This document shows positions 1 through 6,301 of a stretch of DNA of 7,906 nucleotides, piece by piece (within the stretch, counting starts at the first letter, position 1; every line of letters starts with the position of its first letter). Under the pieces are notes generated by a model, which saw only the letters and a list, made by a program, of their open reading frames with translations, was not told the DNA's origin and made no database searches. The DNA lies in the NCBI GenBank assembly GCA_963618065.1, contig CAVERH010000104.1, positions 1 through 7,906 of the forward strand, given 5' to 3'. Made by a program: the position numbers and the translations under genes. The DNA is from Suilimivivens sp963618065. GTDB lineage: Bacteria > Bacillota > Clostridia > Lachnospirales > Lachnospiraceae.

Positions 1-115
1 TCGCAGTGCATCTCGAAAAATCTGCGATTTTCCTCGATGTCCGGGCATTCGCCCTATCACTCTCGATCTATGCAGTTCTTACCATGCAAGCATGCCCGAA
101 CTGCATATTCTCGAC
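1..115. other. Dyad-rich non-coding element, possible structured RNA or repeat
   Basis: This stretch is dense in inverted repeats and has no convincing coding sequence. Visible pairs are: TCGAAAAATC at 13-22 with GATTTT-CC-TCGA at 26-37 (10 pairs, two-base bulge); GGGC/GCCC at 43-46/51-54 with a four-base loop; and TATGCAGTTC/GAACTGCATA at 69-78/98-107 (10 perfect pairs). Alternative pairings also exist: TCGCAG/CTGCGA at 1-6/22-27, and GGGCAT 43-48 with ATGCCC 92-97, the latter lying in the loop of the 69-107 hairpin, so a pseudoknot is possible. The pentamer CTCGA occurs four times (12-16, 33-37, 62-66, 110-114). No U-tract follows on the + strand, so it is not a plain rightward terminator. 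It could be a leader RNA of a leftward gene beyond position 1, a dispersed repeat, or a remnant. No folding energy was calculated. Confidence 0.4.
69..107. repeat. Inverted repeat, 10-bp perfect arms
   Basis: The arms TATGCAGTTC (69-78) and GAACTGCATA (98-107) are exact reverse complements separated by 19 bases. The spacer holds a second small dyad, CATGC-AA-GCATG (83-94). As RNA this is a strong hairpin on either strand. It could also be a protein-binding dyad. Confidence 0.55.
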
Positions 116-139
116 TGACACTGCTCATTGCTTGCGCTC

Positions 140-148
140 ATTATATCA
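140..148 (-). promoter_or_regulatory. Possible leftward extended -10 promoter
   Basis: Read on the minus strand, positions 148 to 140 spell TGATATAAT, a perfect -10 hexamer with the TGn extension. The -35 at a 17-base spacing (minus strand TTCAAT, 168-163) is poor, matching 3 of 6 bases, but extended -10 promoters tolerate this. Transcription would begin near 133 and run through the dyad-rich element toward position 1, making that element a leader RNA or small RNA. This is inferred from sequence alone in an AT-rich region where chance -10 matches are common. Confidence 0.3.
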
Positions 149-332
149 CAATACACCGGAAAATTGAAGAAATTTATGCAAATAAAAGCAAAAAAAGAGC
201 AAAGAAAGCAAAAAAACGCAAAAAGATGTAACCAAATATTCGGTGAGCACAGGTGCTGCAAATAAAATAGAACGATAAATTGTGCTAAATAACCAAAAAA
301 TAGAAAAAATAACACAAAATAATGACGAATCC
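149..332. other. AT-rich intergenic stretch
   Basis: This is very A-rich on the + strand, with runs such as repeated AAAAAAG between about 180 and 225. It contains a weak short dyad AGCAC-AG-GTGCT (246-257). I see no gene, RNA or terminator that I can support. The open frames crossing it are lysine-rich or phenylalanine-rich translations of this A/T bias and lack ribosome binding sites. Confidence 0.5.
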
Positions 333-348
333 ATGCAAACGTTTGCAT
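333..348. promoter_or_regulatory. Perfect 16-bp palindrome, cre/LacI-family operator
   Basis: ATGCAAACGTTTGCAT is an exact palindrome with a central CpG, the hallmark of LacI/GalR-family operators. It matches the catabolite-responsive element consensus WTGNAARCGNWWWCAW at 15 of 16 positions. It ends 30 bases before the -35 box and is centred about 72 bases upstream of the predicted transcription start. A site that far upstream fits activation, as known for CcpA at some carbon overflow genes, or repression by looping; a block of RNA polymerase binding would usually overlap the promoter. A dedicated LacI-family regulator encoded outside the window is equally possible. The palindrome is seen directly; the protein that binds it is inferred. 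Confidence 0.7.
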
Positions 349-378
349 AAAAATCAGCAAAAAATTGTGCAAAAATAC

Positions 379-406
379 TTGAAAACGCAAATAAAATTGC
401 TATAAT
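379..406 (+). promoter_or_regulatory. Sigma-A type promoter of the operon
   Basis: A -35 box TTGAAA (379-384, 5 of 6 consensus) and a perfect -10 box TATAAT (401-406) are separated by 16 bases. The -10 is preceded by TGC (398-400), giving an extended -10. Transcription should start near 412-414, leaving a leader of about 60 nt before the first start codon. No hairpin or riboswitch is evident in that leader, apart from the eight-base direct repeat AGTACAAA (416-423 and 455-462). This is the only strong promoter I see for the eight genes. Confidence 0.8.
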
Positions 407-474
407 CCGAATTAGAGTACAAATGAATTTGATCATTACTCGGGAAAATGGAGAAGTACAAAGGAGGTAACTTT

Positions 475-1647
475 ATGGGCAAAGGAAAAAAGATTTTTAC
501 AATGGTGATGGCAGCTACACTTGCATTTGGTTCATTGACAGGATGCGGAAGCTCAGGGAGCAGTAAGGATGGCACATCATCCAATAAGGGAAATGATGAT
601 GCGGCAAATAAAACCGATACATCGGCGAAAGAAGGAACAAGCACCTTAGGTCTTACACCACTTTCGGAAAGAACAACATTAAGCATCGGTTTCTTTGCAG
701 GTTCCGCACATTCCATGCCATGGTATGTGGCAGATCAGATGGGGTTCTTTGATGAATTAAACATTGATGTCGAATACCAGTCTTTTACAGGTGGTCCGGC
801 GATGATGGAAGCAAATGCAGACTGGGATGTCTGTGATGTAGGAGCACCCGGTATGTTAAATGGTATGAAAAACTATGATATCAATATGATCGGCATTTGT
901 GACAATGAATATAATACGGCATTGTTTGTCAGGGCAGACAGTGACCTTGCAGCAAAACCGGATGATCCGGAGTCGTGGAGAGGAAAGAAGGTTCTTTTAA
1001 ATAAAGGAACAACACTCCAGTACATGTTCATGCAGTATATGAACAGCATCGGAATCACAGATCTTGACGAATATGGTATTGAGATCATTGATACGGCAGT
1101 AGGCACCTGTCTGACCGCTTTCCAGACCGGTGAGGGTGATGCAATGTGCGTATGGAATGCGTTTGCAGTAGAGGCAGAGGATGATGGTTATGTACGTGTT
1201 ACAGATATTGGCAAGATGGGATTAAACAATGTCAGCTGTATCGGTGCGACAAGTGATGCGCTTGAGAATAAAACAGATTTAGTGGCAACGGCATACCAGG
1301 TATATTATAAAACATGGGAGTGGTGTCAGGAGAGTGATGAGAACATGCAGAAAGCAAAAGATCTTTTCATGGAATCCTGTGAAGACGAAGGAGTTGCTGT
1401 TACAGAGGAAGTGGTAGATCGTTTGATCAGCGAATTCCAGTGTACTTCTTTGGCAGATGCAGTAAAGGCAATGACAACAGAAGAAGATGACCGTAACGGA
1501 TCCGGCGGCAAAGTAAGTGAGGCTTCCAATGATTTGTTCGAAACCATGGACTTCTTTATTACACTTGGCAACTATTCAGAAGATGACAGACAGACAATCA
1601 TTGACAAGGGACTTGTAAATCCTGTAATTGCGAAAATGGTTAAATAG
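475..1647 (+). CDS. ABC transporter substrate-binding lipoprotein, NMT1/SsuA/TauA class
   Basis: This 390-residue protein should be the extracellular, membrane-anchored receptor that captures the ligand and delivers it to the permeases encoded next. Residues 1-23 form a lipoprotein signal peptide (lysines at 3-6, a hydrophobic core, then lipobox LTG-C with Cys24). A Ser/Gly/Asp/Lys linker runs to about residue 58. The periplasmic-binding-fold body begins at LSIGFFAGSAHSMPWYVA (about 69-86). It carries the family pattern of a GFF...NIDVEY strand, the TGGPAMM loop (105-111) and DVGAPG (121-126), typical of nitrate/sulfonate/taurine and thiamine-precursor receptors. The start at 475 is chosen because AAGGAGG at 461-467 lies 7 bases upstream; an in-frame ATG at 448 overlaps that site. 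At 390 residues it is longer than typical SsuA/TauA (about 320), partly because of the linker. The ligand cannot be deduced from sequence: sulfonates, hydroxy acids and pyrimidines are all possible. Confidence 0.92.
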   Translation: MGKGKKIFTMVMAATLAFGSLTGCGSSGSSKDGTSSNKGNDDAANKTDTSAKEGTSTLGLTPLSERTTLSIGFFAGSAHSMPWYVADQMGFFDELNIDVEYQSFTGGPAMMEANADWDVCDVGAPGMLNGMKNYDINMIGICDNEYNTALFVRADSDLAAKPDDPESWRGKKVLLNKGTTLQYMFMQYMNSIGITDLDEYGIEIIDTAVGTCLTAFQTGEGDAMCVWNAFAVEAEDDGYVRVTDIGKMGLNNVSCIGATSDALENKTDLVATAYQVYYKTWEWCQESDENMQKAKDLFMESCEDEGVAVTEEVVDRLISEFQCTSLADAVKAMTTEEDDRNGSGGKVSEASNDLFETMDFFITLGNYSEDDRQTIIDKGLVNPVIAKMVK

Positions 1648-1668
1648 TAACAGATAGGAGCGTTCGAT

Positions 1669-2511
1669 ATGAGTGACAGTACAAGAGTAGAGCGTCGTCT
1701 GACAGATGAGCAGCGAATCAAAAAAGTTCAGGAAGATGCACGTAAAAGTAAATATCAACTGACGGTACTTTCCATCATAGGTGTCCTTGCCTTTTTACTG
1801 ATCTGGCAGTTCGCGGTTGTAGGTGGGCTGCTTCCGAGCCGGTATGTCCCGGCACCGTCAGAGGTCGTAAAGTTGTTTTTTGATAAATGGGTTGACCCGA
1901 ATCCGGATGGAGCAGTATTAGGTGTACATATTCTTGCCAGCCTGCAGGTTGCCCTTACCGGTTTCTTCCTTGCAATCATCATCGGCGTCCCTCTTGGGCT
2001 GTTTATGGGCTGGTTCAGAGGCTTTGAAAGCTTTATGAAACCTATTTTTGAAATTTTAAGACCGATCCCTCCGGTATCATGGATTCCGATCACGATCATC
2101 TGGTTAGGACTTGGACTTCAGGCGAAAGCGTTTATTGTATTCTTCTCGGCGTTTGTTCCGTGTACGATCAATGCGTACACGGGAATCCGTCAGACGAGCC
2201 CGGCACTGATCAATGTCGCAAAGGTCTGCGGTGCTTCGAATTTTACAATTTTCAGAAAAATAGGTATTCCGTCAGCAATGACAATGACCTTTGCAGGTAT
2301 CCGTGTAGCACTCGGTAATGCATGGGCTACACTGGTAGCTGCGGAAATGCTGGCAGCGAATGTGGGACTTGGTTATATGATTCAGCAAGGTCGTTCTTTT
2401 GCAAGACCGGATATCATTATTCTTGGTATTGTAGTTATCGGTATACTGGGAGTCATTTTCACATGGCTGCTTGGACTTGTTGAAGGAAAGGTTCTGGGGT
2501 GGAAGAAATGA
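1669..2511 (+). CDS. ABC transporter permease, SsuC/TauC type (first subunit)
   Basis: This 280-residue inner-membrane subunit should form half of the translocation pore. A charged cytoplasmic tail of about 29 residues precedes the first membrane segment (about 31-53). Further hydrophobic segments lie near 94-115, 125-149, 152-172, 208-228 and 248-270, the six-helix BPD_transp_1 layout. The PIPPVSWIP stretch (132-140) and the WATLVAAEML stretch (219-228) are characteristic of SsuC/TauC. The cytoplasmic coupling (EAA) loop covers about 181-203 and keeps the conserved glycine (G188 in VCGAS) and the terminal IPSA. An ATAGGAG site (1654-1660) lies 8 bases before the ATG, and the gene begins 21 bases after the binding-protein stop. 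Its stop overlaps the next start as ATGA. Related operons usually encode one permease that acts as a homodimer; here a second, divergent permease follows, so a heterodimer is likely. Confidence 0.92.
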   Translation: MSDSTRVERRLTDEQRIKKVQEDARKSKYQLTVLSIIGVLAFLLIWQFAVVGGLLPSRYVPAPSEVVKLFFDKWVDPNPDGAVLGVHILASLQVALTGFFLAIIIGVPLGLFMGWFRGFESFMKPIFEILRPIPPVSWIPITIIWLGLGLQAKAFIVFFSAFVPCTINAYTGIRQTSPALINVAKVCGASNFTIFRKIGIPSAMTMTFAGIRVALGNAWATLVAAEMLAANVGLGYMIQQGRSFARPDIIILGIVVIGILGVIFTWLLGLVEGKVLGWKK

Positions 2512-3329
2512 AAAAAGCAAAAGAAGAAATGATCCTCAGCGAATTTGAACGCAAAGAGATGAACCGGAATCGTGTATACAAGGTGCTCCCGGTCATTGCA
2601 ATTATCCTGCTGGTTCTCTTATGGGTGGCAGCATCCTCAAATCCACTGTCCAAATTCCCGTCTCCGGCGGCAGTGTGGGACAGGTATTTAAAGCTTCTGG
2701 ACAGACCGATTAAAGATCTGGGTTTACTGGGTCATATTTGGGCGAGCTTAAGGCGCGTGTTTATCGCACTTGGTTGTGCGTGGCTGATCGGTATCTCTTT
2801 CGGTATTTTAATCGGATGGAACAAAAAATGCAATGCACTTTTCGGACCGATTTTTACGGCTTTCCGTGCGGTGCCGCCTCTTGCATGGGTACCGTTAATG
2901 ACGATCTGGTTCGGCACAGGTGAATTTCCGAAGGTCTTGATCGTATTTATCGGTGCACTGATGCCTGTTGTTGTCAATACTCAGGCTGGTATCTCCAATG
3001 TCGTCAAGGAATATTTGGATATCGGTACAATTTTTCATGCAAATAAGAGACAGATGCTATTTGAAATTGCTATTCCATCTGCACTGGATGCGATCTTCGC
3101 AGGTGTCCGTAACTCCACGAGTGCGGGCTGGATGGTTGTACTGGCAGCAGAGATGCTTGGCGGAAAGTCCGGTGTAGGCTTCCTGATCGTCAGGGGAATG
3201 GATTCCGGAGATTATCCGTTATGCTTGCTTTCCATGATCTGCATTGGCGTGGTAGGTTATTTACTTGCAATTGTAATTCAGCTTTTAGAAAGGATTATAT
3301 GTCCATGGACGAGAAAAAGATCAGTTTAA
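2508..3329 (+). CDS. ABC transporter permease, SsuC/TauC type (second, divergent subunit)
   Basis: This 273-residue membrane protein has the same fold as the preceding permease: an N-terminal charged tail, a first membrane segment near 26-42, and further segments near 86-103, 113-135, 142-158, 193-213 and 236-259. AVPPLAWVPL (121-130) and WMVVLAAEML (208-217) align with the equivalent motifs of its neighbour. The EAA loop is degenerate: where the neighbour has VCGAS this protein has IFHAN, replacing the invariant glycine with His177. I chose ATG 2508 because it forms an ATGA overlap with the previous stop and has GGTGG (2498-2502) 5 bases upstream. GTG 2499, with AAGGAAAG (2483-2490) before it, would add three residues and remains possible. 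Its C-terminus overlaps the first ATPase gene by 25 bases. It probably pairs with the first permease. Confidence 0.88.
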   Translation: MKKAKEEMILSEFERKEMNRNRVYKVLPVIAIILLVLLWVAASSNPLSKFPSPAAVWDRYLKLLDRPIKDLGLLGHIWASLRRVFIALGCAWLIGISFGILIGWNKKCNALFGPIFTAFRAVPPLAWVPLMTIWFGTGEFPKVLIVFIGALMPVVVNTQAGISNVVKEYLDIGTIFHANKRQMLFEIAIPSALDAIFAGVRNSTSAGWMVVLAAEMLGGKSGVGFLIVRGMDSGDYPLCLLSMICIGVVGYLLAIVIQLLERIICPWTRKRSV

Positions 3330-4066
3330 AATTAGAGCATATTTCACAGAGTTATATTGTGGACAATAAGGTTTTTGACGCGGTTATAGATGTATCTATT
3401 GACGTTTATCAATCTGAATTTTTAGTTATTTTAGGTCCTGGGCGTTGTGGAAAAACTGTTTTGCTGAATATGATCGCCGGGCTCGAAAAACCGGTGGATG
3501 GTAGGATTTTGCTCGATGGGGAAGCATTAAATAGCAGTGATGAGCGTATCGGCATGGTTTTCCAGAAACGTGCATTGATGCCCTGGAAAACCGTTATGGA
3601 GAACGTGGAGTTCGGACCCAAATTAAAAGGTGTCCCAAAGAAAGAGCGCAGGGAAACTGCACAAAAATACATTAATCTGGTTGGATTACAGGGATTTGAA
3701 AAGAGCTATCCGAATGAGCTTTCCGGTGGTATGAAGCAGCGTGTGAGCATCGCAAGAGCTTACACGAATAATCCGGAAATTCTTCTGATGGACGAGCCTT
3801 TCGGAGCATTGGATGCACAGACAAGATATGCGATGGAAGAGGAAGTCCAGCGGATCTGGCAGCAGGAGAAAAGAACGGTTATTTTTGTAACTAATAATAT
3901 TGAAGAGGCACTTTACCTTGCGGACAGAATTGTGCTGCTCTCAAACTGTCCGGCGCATGTAAAAGAGGTTTATGATATTGACCTGCCGCGTCCGAGAAAT
4001 ACAGTGGATTCTGAGTTTTTGCGCCTTAGAAAAGAAATATCTGACAATACAGATCTGGCATTATAA
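3305..4066 (+). CDS. ABC transporter ATPase, SsuB/TauB type, variant Walker A and H-loop
   Basis: This 253-residue cytoplasmic nucleotide-binding subunit powers the importer. Motifs in order are: Walker A GPGRCGKT (44-51), where Arg47 replaces the second glycine of GxxGxGK; Q-loop VFQ (Q87) with the family LMPW; an intact signature LSGGM-KQR (139-146); Walker B ILLMDE (159-164) with catalytic Glu164; D-loop GALD (167-170); and the H-loop, which reads TNN with Asn197 in place of the usual histidine. A single base change (cat to aat) would explain the last. The start at 3305 places AAAGGA (3289-3294) at a normal distance; ATG 3299, six bases earlier, is possible but sits too close to that site. 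The gene starts 25 bases inside the second permease and ends 13 bases before the second ATPase. It probably forms a heterodimer with that protein and contributes the working signature motif. Confidence 0.92.
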   Translation: MDEKKISLKLEHISQSYIVDNKVFDAVIDVSIDVYQSEFLVILGPGRCGKTVLLNMIAGLEKPVDGRILLDGEALNSSDERIGMVFQKRALMPWKTVMENVEFGPKLKGVPKKERRETAQKYINLVGLQGFEKSYPNELSGGMKQRVSIARAYTNNPEILLMDEPFGALDAQTRYAMEEEVQRIWQQEKRTVIFVTNNIEEALYLADRIVLLSNCPAHVKEVYDIDLPRPRNTVDSEFLRLRKEISDNTDLAL

Positions 4067-4079
4067 GTGGAGGTGCAAA

Positions 4080-4826
4080 ATGGGTGAAAATAATTACAAG
4101 GTAGAAGTTCACAATCTGACAAAGAATTTTGGAAGCTTAAGGGTGCTTGACGATATTTCCTTTAACATAAAAAAAGGAGAATTTGTCTGTATCGTAGGAC
4201 CTACAGGATGTGGTAAGACGACGTTCTTAAATCTTCTGACAAGAATTTATATGCCGACCAAAGGGGATCTTCTGATCGATGGGGAAAGTGCGGATCCGAA
4301 AAAACACAATCTGGCATTTGTGTTTCAGGAGCCGTCAGCACTGCCCTGGAAGACAGTGGAACAAAACCTGCGCTTTTGTCTGGAATTAAAGAAATTACCG
4401 GAAAAAGAGATCAAACAGCGCGTTGATCATATTATCAGATTAATGGGATTGGAAGAATTCCGCAATTCCTATCCGCACCAGTTGTCTGTATCTACTGAGC
4501 AAAGAATTATCATCGGACGTGCATTTGCCATGAACCCGGATCTTCTGCTGATGGATGAGCCTTATGGCCAGATGGATATAAAGTTAAGATTTTATCTTGA
4601 AGATGAAGTTCTAAAATTATGGAAAGAAACAGGCGCAACAGTCGTATTTATCACACACAATATCGAGGAAGCGGTATATCTGGCAGAACGTGTTCTGATT
4701 TTATCAAACAAGCCAACAACCATTAAGGAAGATATGAAAATTGATTTGCCAAGACCACGTGATGTTACTTCACCGGAGTTTATTAAGATCCGGCAGTATG
4801 TAACAGATCAGATCAAATGGTGGTAA
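4080..4826 (+). CDS. ABC transporter ATPase, SsuB/TauB type, degenerate signature motif
   Basis: This 248-residue partner ATPase has a consensus Walker A GPTGCGKT (40-47), Q-loop VFQ (Q83) with ALPW, Walker B LLLMDE (155-160) with Glu160, and an intact H-loop histidine (His193 in ITHNIEEA). Its ABC signature is strongly altered: LSVST at 135-139 (bases 4482-4496) replaces LSGGQ/LSGGM. The D-loop reads GQMD (163-166) instead of GALD. GGAGG (4069-4073) lies 6 bases before ATG 4080, which excludes the longer frame opening at 3972 inside the previous gene. With both Walker motifs and the H-loop intact, this subunit should bind and hydrolyse ATP against the LSGGM of its partner, while its own signature faces the partner's defective site. 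The reading frame shows no damage. Confidence 0.92.
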   Translation: MGENNYKVEVHNLTKNFGSLRVLDDISFNIKKGEFVCIVGPTGCGKTTFLNLLTRIYMPTKGDLLIDGESADPKKHNLAFVFQEPSALPWKTVEQNLRFCLELKKLPEKEIKQRVDHIIRLMGLEEFRNSYPHQLSVSTEQRIIIGRAFAMNPDLLLMDEPYGQMDIKLRFYLEDEVLKLWKETGATVVFITHNIEEAVYLAERVLILSNKPTTIKEDMKIDLPRPRDVTSPEFIKIRQYVTDQIKWW

Positions 4827-4843
4827 GAGGAGGAAAAGAAGAA

Positions 4844-6301
4844 ATGTATGATGTATTGATTGTCGGATGCGGTGTTGTGGGGGCAGCGACAGCGTACCAG
4901 CTTTCCAGATACAATCTGTCTGTCTGTGTCTGTGAACGTTATAATGACGTGGCAAACGGATGTACAAAAGCAAATACGGCGATTTTGCATGCAGGCTTTG
5001 ACTGTCCGGTCGGCAGTATGGAGGCACGATTAAATCTCCGTGGCATTCAGCTTGCGAAAGAGATCTGTGAAAAGCTGGACGTAGAGCGTATGGAAATGCC
5101 TACTTTTATTATTGCATATGATAATGAGCATGATTTGAATTACATTCAGGAATTATATGAGCGCGGTGTAGCCAATGGTGTGGAAGGCTTACGTATTGTA
5201 GACAGAGAGGAGGCACTCCGTTTAGAGCCGGGATTAAATCCGAATATCAAGGCGGCTTTATATGCACCCGGTTCCGGTATTATCAATCCGTGGGAATACT
5301 GTATTGCAATGGCGGAGACCGCAGTAAAAAATGGCGTTGAAGTAATGCTTGACAGTGAAGTGACTGCCATTGAGAAAAAGGAAGATCATTTTGTTGTGAC
5401 GACAAAGTCAGGTATTTATGAATCCCGCTATGTCATCAATGCCGGTGGTGGATGGTCTGCACAGGTAGATGAAATGGTTGGCGGTCATTCGCTGCATCAG
5501 ACGAACTTTGCCGGACAGTATTTTGTGCTGGATAAGAATCAGGGAAATAAAGTACATTCGGTTATTTTCCCTTGCCCGGATGAACACGGATTTAAGGGAA
5601 TCTGTGTGACACCGACCGTGCATGGCAATCTGCTTGTGGGTCCGGACTGCTATGAGGTAGTGGATGGTGATCATGTGGGAACGGATCCGCTGACATTGGA
5701 GAACCTGAAAACAGAGGCATATAAATCCGTACCGGATATCGATTTCCGTGAGATCATCCACGAGTATGCCGGTGTACGTCCGAATACACAGATACCGGAT
5801 TTTGTGATTGAAGAATCACCAGTGTGTCCACATTTTATTAATCTGGCTGGTATTAAATCACCGGGACTTTCCAGTGCACCGGCGATTGCAGAGGAAGCAG
5901 AGAAGCTCCTTTTGAAATGTGGTCTGGAATTGGAAAAGAAAGAGAGCTTCATTGATACGAGAAAGAGGATCCAGTTCCGTTATTTAGATGATGCCGAAAA
6001 GGAAAAACTGATTGCGGAAAATCCACTTTATGGAAGAATTATCTGCCGTTGCGAGACCGTTACGGAAGGAGAAATCGTGGAAGCGATTCATCGTCCGATC
6101 ATTCCACGGACAGTGGATGCGATCAAGCGTCGCTGCAATGCGGGTATGGGACGCTGTCAAGGAGGCTTCTGCGGTCCGCGTGTCCATGAGATACTTGCAA
6201 GAGAGCTGGGAGTGGATGAAAAGGATATCCTGATGGATGAACAGGGAACTTTTATCATTACATCTGCGATTAAGGAGGGGCACAATGAAGAATGTATATG
6301 A
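4844..6301 (+). CDS. GlpA-like FAD-dependent oxidoreductase with C-terminal BFD-like [2Fe-2S] domain
   Basis: This 485-residue cytoplasmic flavoprotein belongs to the glycerol-3-phosphate / L-2-hydroxyglutarate oxidase group (COG0579-type). An FAD-binding Rossmann motif G8xG10xxG13 leads to the ribose-binding Glu31. NGCTKANTAILHAGFD (38-53), TPTVHGNLLVGP near 256-267, AGVRP (309-313) and GIKSPGL (336-342) are typical of the DAO fold in GlpA/LhgO proteins. The C-terminal 90 residues add a BFD-like iron-sulfur domain with C401-R-C403, then C438 and C443 (CxC-x34-C-x4-C), plus an extra Cys431. It should oxidise a secondary alcohol and pass electrons to the FeS centre and partner proteins. AGGAGG at 4828-4833 is 10 bases before ATG 4844; the earlier in-frame ATG 4817 overlaps the previous gene and lacks a site. 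True glycerol-3-phosphate activity is plausible, but the transporter context suggests another substrate. Confidence 0.9.
   Translation: MYDVLIVGCGVVGAATAYQLSRYNLSVCVCERYNDVANGCTKANTAILHAGFDCPVGSMEARLNLRGIQLAKEICEKLDVERMEMPTFIIAYDNEHDLNYIQELYERGVANGVEGLRIVDREEALRLEPGLNPNIKAALYAPGSGIINPWEYCIAMAETAVKNGVEVMLDSEVTAIEKKEDHFVVTTKSGIYESRYVINAGGGWSAQVDEMVGGHSLHQTNFAGQYFVLDKNQGNKVHSVIFPCPDEHGFKGICVTPTVHGNLLVGPDCYEVVDGDHVGTDPLTLENLKTEAYKSVPDIDFREIIHEYAGVRPNTQIPDFVIEESPVCPHFINLAGIKSPGLSSAPAIAEEAEKLLLKCGLELEKKESFIDTRKRIQFRYLDDAEKEKLIAENPLYGRIICRCETVTEGEIVEAIHRPIIPRTVDAIKRRCNAGMGRCQGGFCGPRVHEILARELGVDEKDILMDEQGTFIITSAIKEGHNEECI

Noticed and set aside
37..231. 64-codon open frame on the + strand upstream of the operon
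   Set aside because: It has no ribosome binding site, crosses the hairpin-rich element, and its lysine-rich end is just a translation of A-rich DNA.
246..257. Short dyad AGCAC-AG-GTGCT as a terminator
   Set aside because: It has only five pairs, a two-base loop too tight for RNA and no following U-tract.
448..474. Earlier ATG (448) for the binding protein
   Set aside because: It would place the strong AAGGAGG site inside the coding region and put nine residues before a normal lipoprotein signal peptide.
354..716. 120-codon minus-strand open frame over the promoter and binding-protein start
   Set aside because: It crosses the operon promoter and ribosome site antisense and has no family features.
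3221..3304. Longer start for ATPase 1
   Set aside because: The extra residues are an out-of-frame reading of the permease C-terminus and extend beyond the normal N-terminus of the family.
3972..4079. Longer start for ATPase 2
   Set aside because: The extension overlaps ATPase 1 by 95 bases, while ATG 4080 has a strong GGAGG at good spacing.
3329..4080. ATPase 1 as a pseudogene because of motif loss
   Set aside because: The frame is intact, Walker B, Q-loop and signature are preserved, and the changes are complementary to those of ATPase 2.
4817..4843. Longer start for the GlpA-like protein
   Set aside because: It has no ribosome binding site and would put AGGAGG inside the gene; the MYDVLIVG start at 4844 fits the Rossmann fold exactly.
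6237..6284. Longer start for the NAD(P)-linked flavoprotein
   Set aside because: The extra residues precede a standard MKNVYDVIVVGGGPAG start that has its own GGAGG site.
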